A stretch of 63,106 nucleotides of DNA, taken from Mycobacteriales bacterium (GTDB lineage: Bacteria > Actinomycetota > Actinomycetes > BP-191). The DNA lies in the NCBI GenBank assembly GCA_035714365.1, contig DASTMB010000095.1, positions 1 through 63,106 on the forward strand, read 5' to 3'. Under the pieces are notes generated by a model. That model was not told where the DNA came from. It did no database searches and saw only the letters and a list, made by a program, of their open reading frames with translations. A program made the translations under genes and the position numbers. Shown here in pieces: positions 32,815 through 41,022 of the stretch (position 1 is its first letter; each line of letters opens with the position of its first letter).

Positions 32815-35082
32815 CTACCAGTCGCAGTGCACGTGGTTCTGGTGGCCGCCGTACGGGTCGTACCCGGGGTGGAACACCCGGCTCGCGCCGAACGCCCGGC
32901 AGGCGTCGACCACCCAGCCGTAGGAGACGCCGCGGCGGATCGCGGTGCCGTTGACCTCGCGGACGTCGAGCGCGCGGCCCGAGTAGTGCAGTGACCCGGA
33001 CGCGTGGCTGCCGCCGGCGATTTCCGTGACGGTGACCCGGCCGACCTCGCCCATGCGGCGCAGCGCGCGCATCAGGCGGATGTCGACGGCGGTGGCGCCG
33101 CCGGGGGCGGTGCCGTAGGACGAGCGCCGCGCGAGCTGGCCGGCGGCGAGCTCGTCCACGTTGGCGCGCGCGGTGGCGGCGTCGACGACGCCGGAGACGT
33201 GCCGGGTGTCGAGCGTGATGCGGGTGTTGGCGCGGACGATGCGGGCGAGGTCGGCGACCGACTCGGGGTCGACGTACTGCCGCCAGGTGGGGCTGGCGCC
33301 CTGGACGTGGTCGGCGTCGGCCGGCTTGACGACGCGCATGGTCCACGCGCCGGTGCTGCCTGGGCGCCACGCGACGCGGTACGTCGTCGTGGTGGTCATG
33401 GTGCCGGCGGCGACGTTGGTCCAGCCGGTGGCGGTCCAGCGCTGGAGCCGGACGACCGAGCCGGCCGGGTGGGCGGGCGCGACGTGCCCGGTGACGGCGA
33501 GCGTCTGGCCGAGGCGGATGCGCGGGGCGGAGCGGTCCAGCCGCGGCGCGACGCCGACGTTGCGGGGGGCGACGTCGGAGGCGAGGAACGCGTCGGGGAC
33601 GTGCCGCAGCCGCAGCGCGGCGTTGGCGGGCAGCACGGCCTTGAGCACGACCTCGCCGGCGCTGCCGGTGCTGCCGGACGCGACGCGGGTCCACGCGGTG
33701 GACGGGCGGATCTGCGCGAGCAGGTCGACGCGGACGGTGGGGACGCCGGTGCCGGTCGCGGTGCGGACGGCGGCGCGCACGCCGACCGCGGTGCCGTACG
33801 GCACGATCGCGGCCGGCTGCGTCACGACGACGATCCGGACCGGCCGGCGCGGGACGACGGTCTTGCCGGCGAGGGACGCGGGGCCGGGGCCGGCGGCGTT
33901 GACGGCGGTCACGGTGAACGACGCGGGCACGCCGTTGGCGAGGCCGCCGATCGTGGCGGAGCGCGCGGTGCCCGGGAGCACGAACGTGCGCGCGGTCCGG
34001 GCCTCGGTGACGACGTACGCGTGGATCGCGGCGCCGCCGTCGGCGGCGGGGGCGGTCCAGGCGACGCGGGCGGTTCGGTCGCCGGCGGTGACGCCGGTCA
34101 CCGCGGGCGCGCCGGGGACGGCGCGCGGCGTGACGGCGGCGGCGGCCGCCGGTCCGGTGCCGAGATCGTTGCGGGCGGTGACGGTGACGTCGTACGGAAC
34201 GCCGTCGAGCAGCCCGGGCACGACCGCGGCGGTGGCGGCGGCGTCGACGGTGACCGGCTCGGGGCCGCCGAGGGCGGGGGAGACGGCGCGGACGGTGTAG
34301 CCGGTGACGGCGGCGCCGCCGTCGGACGGGGGCGGCGCCCAGTGGACTTCGACGGCGGTCGACAGCGGCTCGGCCGTGACGGCGGCGGGCGCGGCGGGGC
34401 TGGTCGTGACGCCCGGCGGGGCGGCGTCGGCGACGGCGGCGGGGCCGGTGCCGGCGGCGTTGCGGGCGGTGACCGCGACGGCGTAGCGGACGCCGCCGGC
34501 GGCGCCCGGCAGGTCGGCGGCGCGCGCGTCCGCGGGCGCGGCGGCCGGTGCGGGCACCGGCGCGTCCGGCGCGTCGACGGGCGTGGCGGTGACGTCGTAG
34601 CCGAGGACGTCGCTGCCGCCGTGCGGGGCGGGCGCGGCCCAGGCGACGTGCAGCGTGCCCGCCTCGGCGGCGACGGTGACGGAGGTGGGGGCGGCGGGGC
34701 GGGAGTCGTTGACGGAGAGGGCGCCGGGCACGGTGGGCGCGGCGGCGTTGCCGGCGGCGTCGCGCAGGTCGAGCGCGAGCGGGACGGCGCCGAACGCCGT
34801 GCCGGCGGGGACGGCGACGGCGGCGGTCCAGGTGTCGCCGGAGACGAGACCGAGCGCGACCGGCGCGCCGCCGGGGAGGCGGACGGTGGCGGTCGCCGCG
34901 CCGGCGAGGTGCGCGGTGACGACGACGGTCGCGGGCGCGTCGACGGTGGCCGGCGTGGCGGCCAGCGACACGAGCGCGGGAGGCGTGGTGTCGGCGGCCG
35001 ACGCCGGAGCGGCGAACGCGAGCGGCACGAGCGCCGGGGCGAGCGCGCACAACGCCAGGACGGGGGTCCTGCCACGGGGCAC
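32815..35082 (-). CDS. Exported fibronectin-III / M15-type peptidase protein
   Basis: A 755-aa protein starting at GTG 35082 with AGGAG upstream. A signal peptide (ending near the APASA-type site) leads into a Thr/Ala-rich beta region. About three fibronectin type III repeats (W..P..DGG....Y.V pattern) and Ig-like linker domains follow. The C-terminal domain has SLHYSGRALDV and NHVHCDW, the H...D...HxH zinc ligands of M15-type D,D-peptidases or a hedgehog-like fold. It is probably a wall-associated hydrolase or binding protein outside the cell. The open frame continuing upstream past 35082 is not real. Confidence 0.8.
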   Translation of the reverse strand: MPRGRTPVLALCALAPALVPLAFAAPASAADTTPPALVSLAATPATVDAPATVVVTAHLAGAATATVRLPGGAPVALGLVSGDTWTAAVAVPAGTAFGAVPLALDLRDAAGNAAAPTVPGALSVNDSRPAAPTSVTVAAEAGTLHVAWAAPAPHGGSDVLGYDVTATPVDAPDAPVPAPAAAPADARAADLPGAAGGVRYAVAVTARNAAGTGPAAVADAAPPGVTTSPAAPAAVTAEPLSTAVEVHWAPPPSDGGAAVTGYTVRAVSPALGGPEPVTVDAAATAAVVPGLLDGVPYDVTVTARNDLGTGPAAAAAVTPRAVPGAPAVTGVTAGDRTARVAWTAPAADGGAAIHAYVVTEARTARTFVLPGTARSATIGGLANGVPASFTVTAVNAAGPGPASLAGKTVVPRRPVRIVVVTQPAAIVPYGTAVGVRAAVRTATGTGVPTVRVDLLAQIRPSTAWTRVASGSTGSAGEVVLKAVLPANAALRLRHVPDAFLASDVAPRNVGVAPRLDRSAPRIRLGQTLAVTGHVAPAHPAGSVVRLQRWTATGWTNVAAGTMTTTTTYRVAWRPGSTGAWTMRVVKPADADHVQGASPTWRQYVDPESVADLARIVRANTRITLDTRHVSGVVDAATARANVDELAAGQLARRSSYGTAPGGATAVDIRLMRALRRMGEVGRVTVTEIAGGSHASGSLHYSGRALDVREVNGTAIRRGVSYGWVVDACRAFGASRVFHPGYDPYGGHQNHVHCDW

Positions 35083-35160
35083 GGCGGGGCTCCTGTCGGA
35101 GTGGACGGGGGGTGTACGGCCCACGCAACCACGTGGCGAGGCGGGACGATATAGCCCGAA

Positions 35161-36369
35161 GTGACCGGAAGCGACAAGTTGCCCTCGGGGCACCCTCCCG
35201 CCTGCGAGACTCGGCGGGTGGGGGTGGAGGAGGACGTCGCGCCGGCCCGGCTCTGGGCGGTGACGGCGCAGCCGTACCTCGCCAGCGTGCTGTTCGCGCT
35301 GTCGCCGGTGGCGCGGCCGGGGCTCGGCACCGTCGGCGTCGACGACCGGTGGCGGCTCTACGTCGACCGGGCGGCGTTCGCGCGGTGGCCGGTGGAGCAG
35401 GCGGGCGCGGTGCTGGTCCACGAGGCGCACCACCTGCTGCGCGACCACGCCGGCCGGGCGCGGGCGGCGGGCGTCGGCCACGCCGACCACCTCCGGTGGA
35501 ACGTCGCCGCCGACTGCGAGATCAACGACGACCTCGGCGACGTGCCGTTGCCGCCGGACAGCGTGTGGCCGGAGACCTTCGGCCTGGCGCGCGGCGACCT
35601 GGCCGAGGCGTACCACGTGGCGCTGCCACCGGGGGCGCTGCGCGGGTGGGAGTGCGGGTCGGGCGCGCACGGCGTCCGCGCGCCGTACGAGCCGCCCGGC
35701 GACGGCATGGACCGCGCGGAGGGCGACCTGATCCGGCAGGCGGTGGCGGAGGAGGTGCGCCGCCGCTCCCGGGCCGGCGAGACGCTGGCGCCGGGGCTGG
35801 AACGGTGGGCGGAGGAGTTCCTGCACCCGCGCGTCGACTGGCGGCGCGTCGTCGCGGCCGCCGTGCGGCTCGGGCTGACGAACGTCGCCGGCCGCGTCGA
35901 CTACACGTACGCGCGGCTGAGCCGGCGGTCGGCGACGCCGACCGGGCGGCGGGTCGTGCTGCCGAGCCTGGTGCAGCCGGTGCCGCGGGTCGCGGTCGTC
36001 GTGGACACGTCCGGCTCGATGTCGCCGCGGCTGCTCGGGATGGCGCTGGCCGAGGTGCGCGGGATCCTCCGCGGCAACGGCGTGGCCGCGATCACGGTGC
36101 TGTCGTGCGACACGGCGGTCCACACGACGCAGCGGGTGTTCGCCGCCTCCGACGTCCGCCTCTACGGCGGCGGCGGCACCGAGCTGGGTACCGGGCTGGC
36201 CGCGGCGGCGGCGCTGCGGCCGAAGCCGCAGGTCGTCGTGGTGCTGACCGATGGCATGACACCGTGGCCGGCCGAACGCCCCCCGGTCGACCGGGTCGTG
36301 GTGGCGTTGCTGGGCGCGGAGCGGGGCGGCGAGCCGGCCTGGGCGCAGGTCGTGGAAGTGACGGAGTAG
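35161..36369 (+). CDS. Metallopeptidase-like / VWA domain protein
   Basis: About 402 aa. The N-terminal half has the zinc motif HEAHH (His87, Glu88, His91) and later NVAADCEIND, as in the DUF2201 metallopeptidase-like domain. The C-terminal half is a von Willebrand A-like domain with the metal site DTSGSMS (about residue 280) and GGGGTELGTGL and LTDGM motifs. These proteins pair with a MoxR-type ATPase, encoded next, for protein or complex maturation. GTG 35161 is the annotated start; GTG 35218 or 35224 are equally possible as the first 20 residues are not conserved in character. Confidence 0.82.
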   Translation: MTGSDKLPSGHPPACETRRVGVEEDVAPARLWAVTAQPYLASVLFALSPVARPGLGTVGVDDRWRLYVDRAAFARWPVEQAGAVLVHEAHHLLRDHAGRARAAGVGHADHLRWNVAADCEINDDLGDVPLPPDSVWPETFGLARGDLAEAYHVALPPGALRGWECGSGAHGVRAPYEPPGDGMDRAEGDLIRQAVAEEVRRRSRAGETLAPGLERWAEEFLHPRVDWRRVVAAAVRLGLTNVAGRVDYTYARLSRRSATPTGRRVVLPSLVQPVPRVAVVVDTSGSMSPRLLGMALAEVRGILRGNGVAAITVLSCDTAVHTTQRVFAASDVRLYGGGGTELGTGLAAAAALRPKPQVVVVLTDGMTPWPAERPPVDRVVVALLGAERGGEPAWAQVVEVTE

Positions 36370-36376
36370 GAGCGAC

Positions 36377-37492
36377 ATGGCGGAGCAGCAGGAGGCGGCG
36401 GCACGGGCGCTCGCGGTGGCGGTGGCGGTGCGGACGCCGGTGCTGCTCTGGGGCGGCCCGGGTACCGGCAAGTCGTCGGTGGTGCGGGCGCTCGGCGCGG
36501 CGCTGGGCGTGCCGGTCGAGACGGTCATCGCGTCGTTGCGGGAGCCGGCCGACTTCGCCGGCCTGCCGGTCGTCGGCGACGACGGGTCGGTGCGGCTGGC
36601 CGAGCCGTCGTGGGCGCGGCGGCTCGGCGAGGCGGGGCACGGCATCCTGTTCCTGGACGAGGTGACGACGGCGCCGCCGGCGGTGCAGGCGGCGTTGCTG
36701 CGGGTGGTGCTGGAACGCGTCGTCGGCGACCTGCCGCTGCCGTCCGAGGTGGCGGTCGTCGCGGCCGCGAACCCGCCCGAGCTGGCGGCGGGCGGCTGGG
36801 ACCTGAGCGCGCCGCTGGCCAACCGGTTCTGCCACCTGGACTGGCCGGTCGACGCGGCGTCGTACGTCGAGGCGCTGAGCGCGGGCTGGCCGGACCCGGA
36901 CACCGGCGCGGGCGGCGAGCCGGACGAGGGGGCGGCGGTGCGGGTGCGCGCGGCGCTCGCGGGGTTCCTGCGGACCCGGCCGCAGCTCGTGTACGCGGTG
37001 CCGGCCGACGCCGCGACGCTGGGCCGCGCCTGGCCGAGCCCGCGCACGTGGGACATGGCGGCGGCGTTGTGGGCGGGGGCGGAACGCCTCGGCGCGCCGC
37101 GGGCGGTGGCGCTGACGCTGATCGCGGGCTGCGTGGGCGCCGGGCCGGCGCGCGAGCTGCTGGTGTGGGAGCAGGAGGCGGACCTGCCGGACCCGGAGGA
37201 GGTGCTGGCCGACCCGGCGCGGTTCCGGCTGCCGGAGCGGGGCGACCGGCAGTTCGCGGTGCTGGCCGCGATCACCGGCGCGGTCGCGGCGAACCCGACG
37301 AAGGAACGCTGGGAGGCGGCGTTCGCGGTGGTCAAGCAGGCGGTGCGCAAGGGCGCGCCGGACGTCGCGGCGGTGGCCGCGCGCACGCTCGCCGCGAACG
37401 TGCCGCCCGGCGTCGACGCGCTGCCGCCGGCGATCACGACGCTGGCGCCGGTGATGGCGAAGGCGGGCATCCTGCGGCGGCGGCGCGAGTGA
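36377..37492 (+). CDS. MoxR-type AAA+ ATPase
   Basis: A 371-aa AAA+ ATPase. Walker A is GGPGTGKS (about residue 26), Walker B LFLDEV, sensor 1 in VVAAANPPE, and an arginine-containing LANRFCHLDW segment follows. The layout matches AAA_5/MoxR chaperone ATPases. It lies seven bases after the VWA protein gene, and a GGAGCG site precedes its ATG. In this family such ATPases act with VWA partners to insert cofactors or remodel proteins. Confidence 0.88.
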   Translation: MAEQQEAAARALAVAVAVRTPVLLWGGPGTGKSSVVRALGAALGVPVETVIASLREPADFAGLPVVGDDGSVRLAEPSWARRLGEAGHGILFLDEVTTAPPAVQAALLRVVLERVVGDLPLPSEVAVVAAANPPELAAGGWDLSAPLANRFCHLDWPVDAASYVEALSAGWPDPDTGAGGEPDEGAAVRVRAALAGFLRTRPQLVYAVPADAATLGRAWPSPRTWDMAAALWAGAERLGAPRAVALTLIAGCVGAGPARELLVWEQEADLPDPEEVLADPARFRLPERGDRQFAVLAAITGAVAANPTKERWEAAFAVVKQAVRKGAPDVAAVAARTLAANVPPGVDALPPAITTLAPVMAKAGILRRRRE

Positions 37493-39228
37493 CGGAGACC
37501 GTCCCGGCGCTCCTCGCCGGGCACCGGGTGGAGCTCGCCGTCGACGGCGACCGGGTCACGGTCGCGCGGAAGGGGGAGCCGCTCGACCCGGCGGCCGCCG
37601 ACGTGCTCATGGCGCTCGGCGGCGCGGAGCCGCCGTGGCTGCGGGTGGTCGAGGGGCTCGGCGCGATGCGCCGCCTCGGGGCGGACCCCGCCGCGCTCGC
37701 GGCGGCGTGCGACCTGCTGTCGCGGAAGCCGGGCGTCCGCGCCCGGGAGGCGTCCGGCACCGCGGACCCGGTGCTGCTCGCGGGGCTCGCGGCGGCGGGG
37801 GAGGCGGACGCCGCCCGCAACCCGCTCTGCACGCCGCTCGTCTGGGACCTGCTCGCCGGCCACCGGGACGAACGCGTCCGCGCCAAGGTGCGCCGGATCG
37901 CGGCGACGCTCCCGCCGGCCCTCGCCGGGCACCCGGACCCGGACGTCCGCGCCCGCGTGGCGCGGGCCGGCGACGCGCCGCCGCGGGTGCTCGCGGCGCT
38001 GGCGCGCGACCCGAGCATCGACGTGCTCAAGGAGGTGGCCGCCAACGCCGCCACGCCACCCGAGGCGCTCCGCATGCTGGCCTGGCTGCCGTTCGGGACC
38101 CTGGACGACCGGCTGGCCGCGAACCCGGCCACGCCGCCGGACGCGCTGCGCCGGATCGTGGCGCACGGCCTGCCGGCGAGCCGCCTGGCCGCCGCGACCA
38201 ACCCGGCGTTGCCGCGCCGCGCGCTGCTGCGCCTGCTGATGTCGCCGCCCGGGCCGGTCCACGTCCAGCTCGCGCAACGCGGCGACGCCGGGCCGTGGCT
38301 GCTCTCGTTGCTGGAGTGGTGCGCGCGCGGCCGCGGCGCGTCGTACCGGATGACGTTGTGGCGGCTCCGGCACCACCCGAACGCCTCGGCGCGGCTGCGC
38401 CGCCGGGCCGAACGCGTCGAGCGCTGGTGGCAGCCGAACCGCCCGGCGATGCCGGTCTGGTACCGGCCGGCGGTGATCGTGCTGGTCGCGGCGCTCGCCC
38501 TCGACGTGGTGGCGGTCGGGGCGGCGCCGGGGCCGGCGGCGCTCGCGGCGGCGCTCGCCGTGGGCAGCGGGCTCGCGGCGCTCCTGTGGTGGCTGCGACG
38601 GCGGCACAGCACCGGCCCGCACGGCCCGCTGCTCGTGGTCGGCGTGCCGCGGCCGGCGCTGCTCGGGGTGGCGGCCGGCGTCGTCGTGCTCAGCGCGGGT
38701 GCCTGGCGGGACGAGCCGGTGGTCGTGCTGCGCGTCGCCCTGGTGGTCGCGCTGCTGACGCCGTTGCCGACGCTGGTGCTCCGCCCGCTCCCGCCGGCCC
38801 CGGCGCCCGCGAAGCCGACGTCGCGGCGGGCCAGCCTCCTGCTCGCCTCCGTCCTCGCCGCGAGCCAGCTCGCGCGGCTCGCCGCGAACGACCCGGAGGA
38901 GCCGCCGGCGCCGCGCCCGACGATCCCGGTCGAGCTCGCCGACCCGGCCGGCGTCCTCGGCACCCCGCTCGCCATCCGGGTGGCGGCCAGCGTGGCGCGG
39001 CCCGCCGGCGACGCGACGCTGCTCGACGCGCGCCGCGACGCCGTGGAGCTGGCGGCGGTCTGCTATCGCGCGCGGGCGGCCACCCTGGACACCGAACTGC
39101 GCGAGGCGTACGACGAGCTCCGCGAGACGTTGATCGCGGCGGCGGCGGCGCAGACGCCGGCCGAGTGGGACGCGGCGGCGCCGGCGGTACGCGCGGCGCT
39201 CGCGCACGCGGCCGAGGTCGCGCGGTAG
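37489..39228 (+). CDS. Repeat-containing (LRV/HEAT-like) membrane protein
   Basis: A 579-aa protein, GTG 37489 overlapping the ATPase stop. Residues about 60-260 form short alpha repeats with patterns such as LAANPATPPDALRRIVAHG and VAANAATPPEALRMLAWL, like the leucine-rich-repeat-variant or HEAT type. Two to four membrane segments follow (about residues 320-435), then a cytoplasmic or extracellular Ala-rich helical tail. Repeat proteins of this sort can be substrates or scaffolds of MoxR/VWA systems. No enzymatic motif. Confidence 0.72.
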   Translation: MTETVPALLAGHRVELAVDGDRVTVARKGEPLDPAAADVLMALGGAEPPWLRVVEGLGAMRRLGADPAALAAACDLLSRKPGVRAREASGTADPVLLAGLAAAGEADAARNPLCTPLVWDLLAGHRDERVRAKVRRIAATLPPALAGHPDPDVRARVARAGDAPPRVLAALARDPSIDVLKEVAANAATPPEALRMLAWLPFGTLDDRLAANPATPPDALRRIVAHGLPASRLAAATNPALPRRALLRLLMSPPGPVHVQLAQRGDAGPWLLSLLEWCARGRGASYRMTLWRLRHHPNASARLRRRAERVERWWQPNRPAMPVWYRPAVIVLVAALALDVVAVGAAPGPAALAAALAVGSGLAALLWWLRRRHSTGPHGPLLVVGVPRPALLGVAAGVVVLSAGAWRDEPVVVLRVALVVALLTPLPTLVLRPLPPAPAPAKPTSRRASLLLASVLAASQLARLAANDPEEPPAPRPTIPVELADPAGVLGTPLAIRVAASVARPAGDATLLDARRDAVELAAVCYRARAATLDTELREAYDELRETLIAAAAAQTPAEWDAAAPAVRAALAHAAEVAR

Positions 39229-39317
39229 CGGTTTCCGGCGTTCCCGCCCGCGGCGGCGCGGCGGGCACTAGCGTCGCGGAGGTCCGTACCAGCCACGCAC
39301 GGGGGAGCTCCGTTCGC

Positions 39318-39734
39318 ATGCGTCCCACCCTGACCGCGGCCGGCCTGCTGGCCGCCGCCGCCCTGCTCGCCGGCTGCTCGGCGACGAACACCGCCACCGA
39401 CGCCGCCGACGAGCGCCCGGCCACCAGCGCGCCGGCCGCCGCGACGACCACGCCGGCGCCGAGGCCGACCACGGCCAAGCCGTCGCCTCGGCCGAGCCCG
39501 ACGCCGGTGCGCACGACCGCCGCGCCGCAGCCGCTCGTGCGCCGGACGACGCAGGCGCCGAAGCCCGCGCCGCCGTCCGCGACGAGGCGCACGACCGCCC
39601 CGCCCGCGACGGACCCGCGGTTCGACACGTGCAAGGAGGCGAAGGCGCACGGCTACGGCCCGTACTACCGGGGCCAGGACCCCGAGTACGACTGGTACCG
39701 CGACGCGGACTCCGACGGCATCGTCTGCGAGTAG
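39318..39734 (+). CDS. Excalibur-domain lipoprotein
   Basis: A 138-aa secreted lipoprotein. The signal peptide ends in a LLAGC lipobox (Cys about residue 20). A long Thr/Pro/Ala-rich linker leads to a C-terminal Excalibur domain (FDTCKEAKAHGYGPYYRG ... DSDGIVCE) with two cysteines and Asp residues for calcium. Excalibur modules are found on surface nucleases and wall proteins. Here it stands alone. Confidence 0.85.
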   Translation: MRPTLTAAGLLAAAALLAGCSATNTATDAADERPATSAPAAATTTPAPRPTTAKPSPRPSPTPVRTTAAPQPLVRRTTQAPKPAPPSATRRTTAPPATDPRFDTCKEAKAHGYGPYYRGQDPEYDWYRDADSDGIVCE

Positions 39735-39740
39735 GCGCCG

Positions 39741-40289
39741 TCAGGTTGGCGTCGGGTCGGGGAGGGTGGCGGTGGGCCCGAGGCCGAGGCGGCGGCGTTC
39801 GCGCTGCACGATCCGGCTCGCGGCGTCGTAGGTGCGGTCCGCCGCCTCCGCCGCGGTGAAGCCGCGGTCGGCGATCGCGCGGCGCTGCCCCTCCGGCGCG
39901 AGCGCGGCCCGCCGGAACAGCTCGGCCGCCTCGACGTAGCCCGCCAGCGCCCGGTCGAACAGCGCCGCCGCCTCGCCCAGCCCGGGCGGCACCGGCACGG
40001 CGGCGACGGCGCCGCGCACGCGGGTCAGCTCGCGCTCCCACTCCGCCGCCTCGACGGCGATGGTGGCGGGCGGCACGGCGTGGCGGTTGAGCAGGTCGGC
40101 CACGCCGGGCTTCATGCCCTGCTCGACCACGCGGCCGCCGTCGCTCAACGGCGGCGCGATCGCGTCGGTGTACGCGGCGAGGCGCTTCGCGGTGAGCGGC
40201 TCGGGGCGGCGGGCGACGGCGGCGACGGCCGCGGCGACGCTCACCGCCACGGCGGTCACGACGACCGCCGCCACGACCCGGCGGCGCAC
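39741..40289 (-). CDS. Exported hypothetical protein (end of LIV-type operon)
   Basis: A 182-aa protein beginning at GTG 40289, 4 bases after the LivF stop. Residues 4-26 are a hydrophobic signal segment. The mature part is helical with charged Ala-rich helices (AVEAAEWERELTRVRG, AALFDRALAGYVEAAELFRR). No family is recognised. Its place at the end of the operon suggests an accessory of the transporter or of the exported partner proteins. Confidence 0.6.
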   Translation of the reverse strand: MRRRVVAAVVVTAVAVSVAAAVAAVARRPEPLTAKRLAAYTDAIAPPLSDGGRVVEQGMKPGVADLLNRHAVPPATIAVEAAEWERELTRVRGAVAAVPVPPGLGEAAALFDRALAGYVEAAELFRRAALAPEGQRRAIADRGFTAAEAADRTYDAASRIVQRERRRLGLGPTATLPDPTPT

Positions 40290-40293
40290 GGCG

Positions 40294-41022
40294 TCAGGCG
40301 GTCGCCGGCTCGCCGAGGTACGACGCCGCCAGCGCGGGGTCGCGGAGCAGCTCGTCGCTCGGCCCCTCGTTGACGACGCGGCCCTTGGCGAGGACGTACG
40401 CCCGGTGGGAGTTCTCCAGCGCGAGGTGCACGAACTGCTCCACGATGACGAGGCTCATGCCGCGGTCGTTGGCCTGCCGCAGGATCTCGAAGAGCTGCGT
40501 GACGACCATCGGCGCCAGCCCCAGCGACAGCTCGTCGACGAGCAGCACCTTCGGGCCTGTCATCAACGCCCGCCCGACGCCGAGCATCTGCGCCTCGCCG
40601 CCGGAGAGGGTGGACGCGCGCTGCTTCGCGCGCTCGCGCAGCCGCGGGAAGTAGCCGAACACCTCCTCGACCCGCTGGTCGCGCAACGCCGTGTCGTGGC
40701 GGTGCGGCCAGCAGCCGAGGTGGAGGTTCTCCAGGACGGAGAGCTCGCGGAACAGCTCGCGCCCCTCCGGCAGGTGGGCGAGGCCGAGCTGGACGACGTC
40801 GTACGACGGCTTGCCGCCGATCTCGGTGCCGTTGAGCAGGACCTGGCCGGAGCGCGGCGCGAGCATGCCGGAGACGCACTTGAGCAGCGTCGACTTGCCG
40901 GCGCCGTTGGCGCCGATGACGGCGACGATCTCGCCCTGGTCGACGCGCACCGACACGTCGCGAAGCGCGACGACGGGGCCGTAGGCGACGGTGAGGTCGC
41001 GGACCTCGAGGGCGGCGGTCAC
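40294..41022 (-). CDS. livF: Branched-chain amino acid-type ABC transporter ATPase (LivF)
   Basis: A 242-aa ABC ATPase: Walker A GANGAGKS, the Q-loop region, signature LSGGEAQMLGV, Walker B VLLVDELSLGLAP and the H-loop. LivF-type features include VRVDQGEIVAVIGANGAGKST and EQFVHLALE. GTG 41022 overlaps the preceding gene's stop. It would energise uptake with the LivG part of the fused upstream protein. The substrate of the cognate binding protein is unknown; LIV family members also carry urea, amides or short peptides. Confidence 0.9.
   Translation of the reverse strand: MTAALEVRDLTVAYGPVVALRDVSVRVDQGEIVAVIGANGAGKSTLLKCVSGMLAPRSGQVLLNGTEIGGKPSYDVVQLGLAHLPEGRELFRELSVLENLHLGCWPHRHDTALRDQRVEEVFGYFPRLRERAKQRASTLSGGEAQMLGVGRALMTGPKVLLVDELSLGLAPMVVTQLFEILRQANDRGMSLVIVEQFVHLALENSHRAYVLAKGRVVNEGPSDELLRDPALAASYLGEPATA

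Noticed and set aside
32815-39207. A single minus-strand open frame of 2130 codons
   Set aside because: Only 32815-35082 has protein character and a signal peptide after a good ribosome-binding site. The rest runs antisense to the VWA, MoxR and repeat-protein genes, and is an Arg/Pro-rich shadow typical of high-GC DNA.
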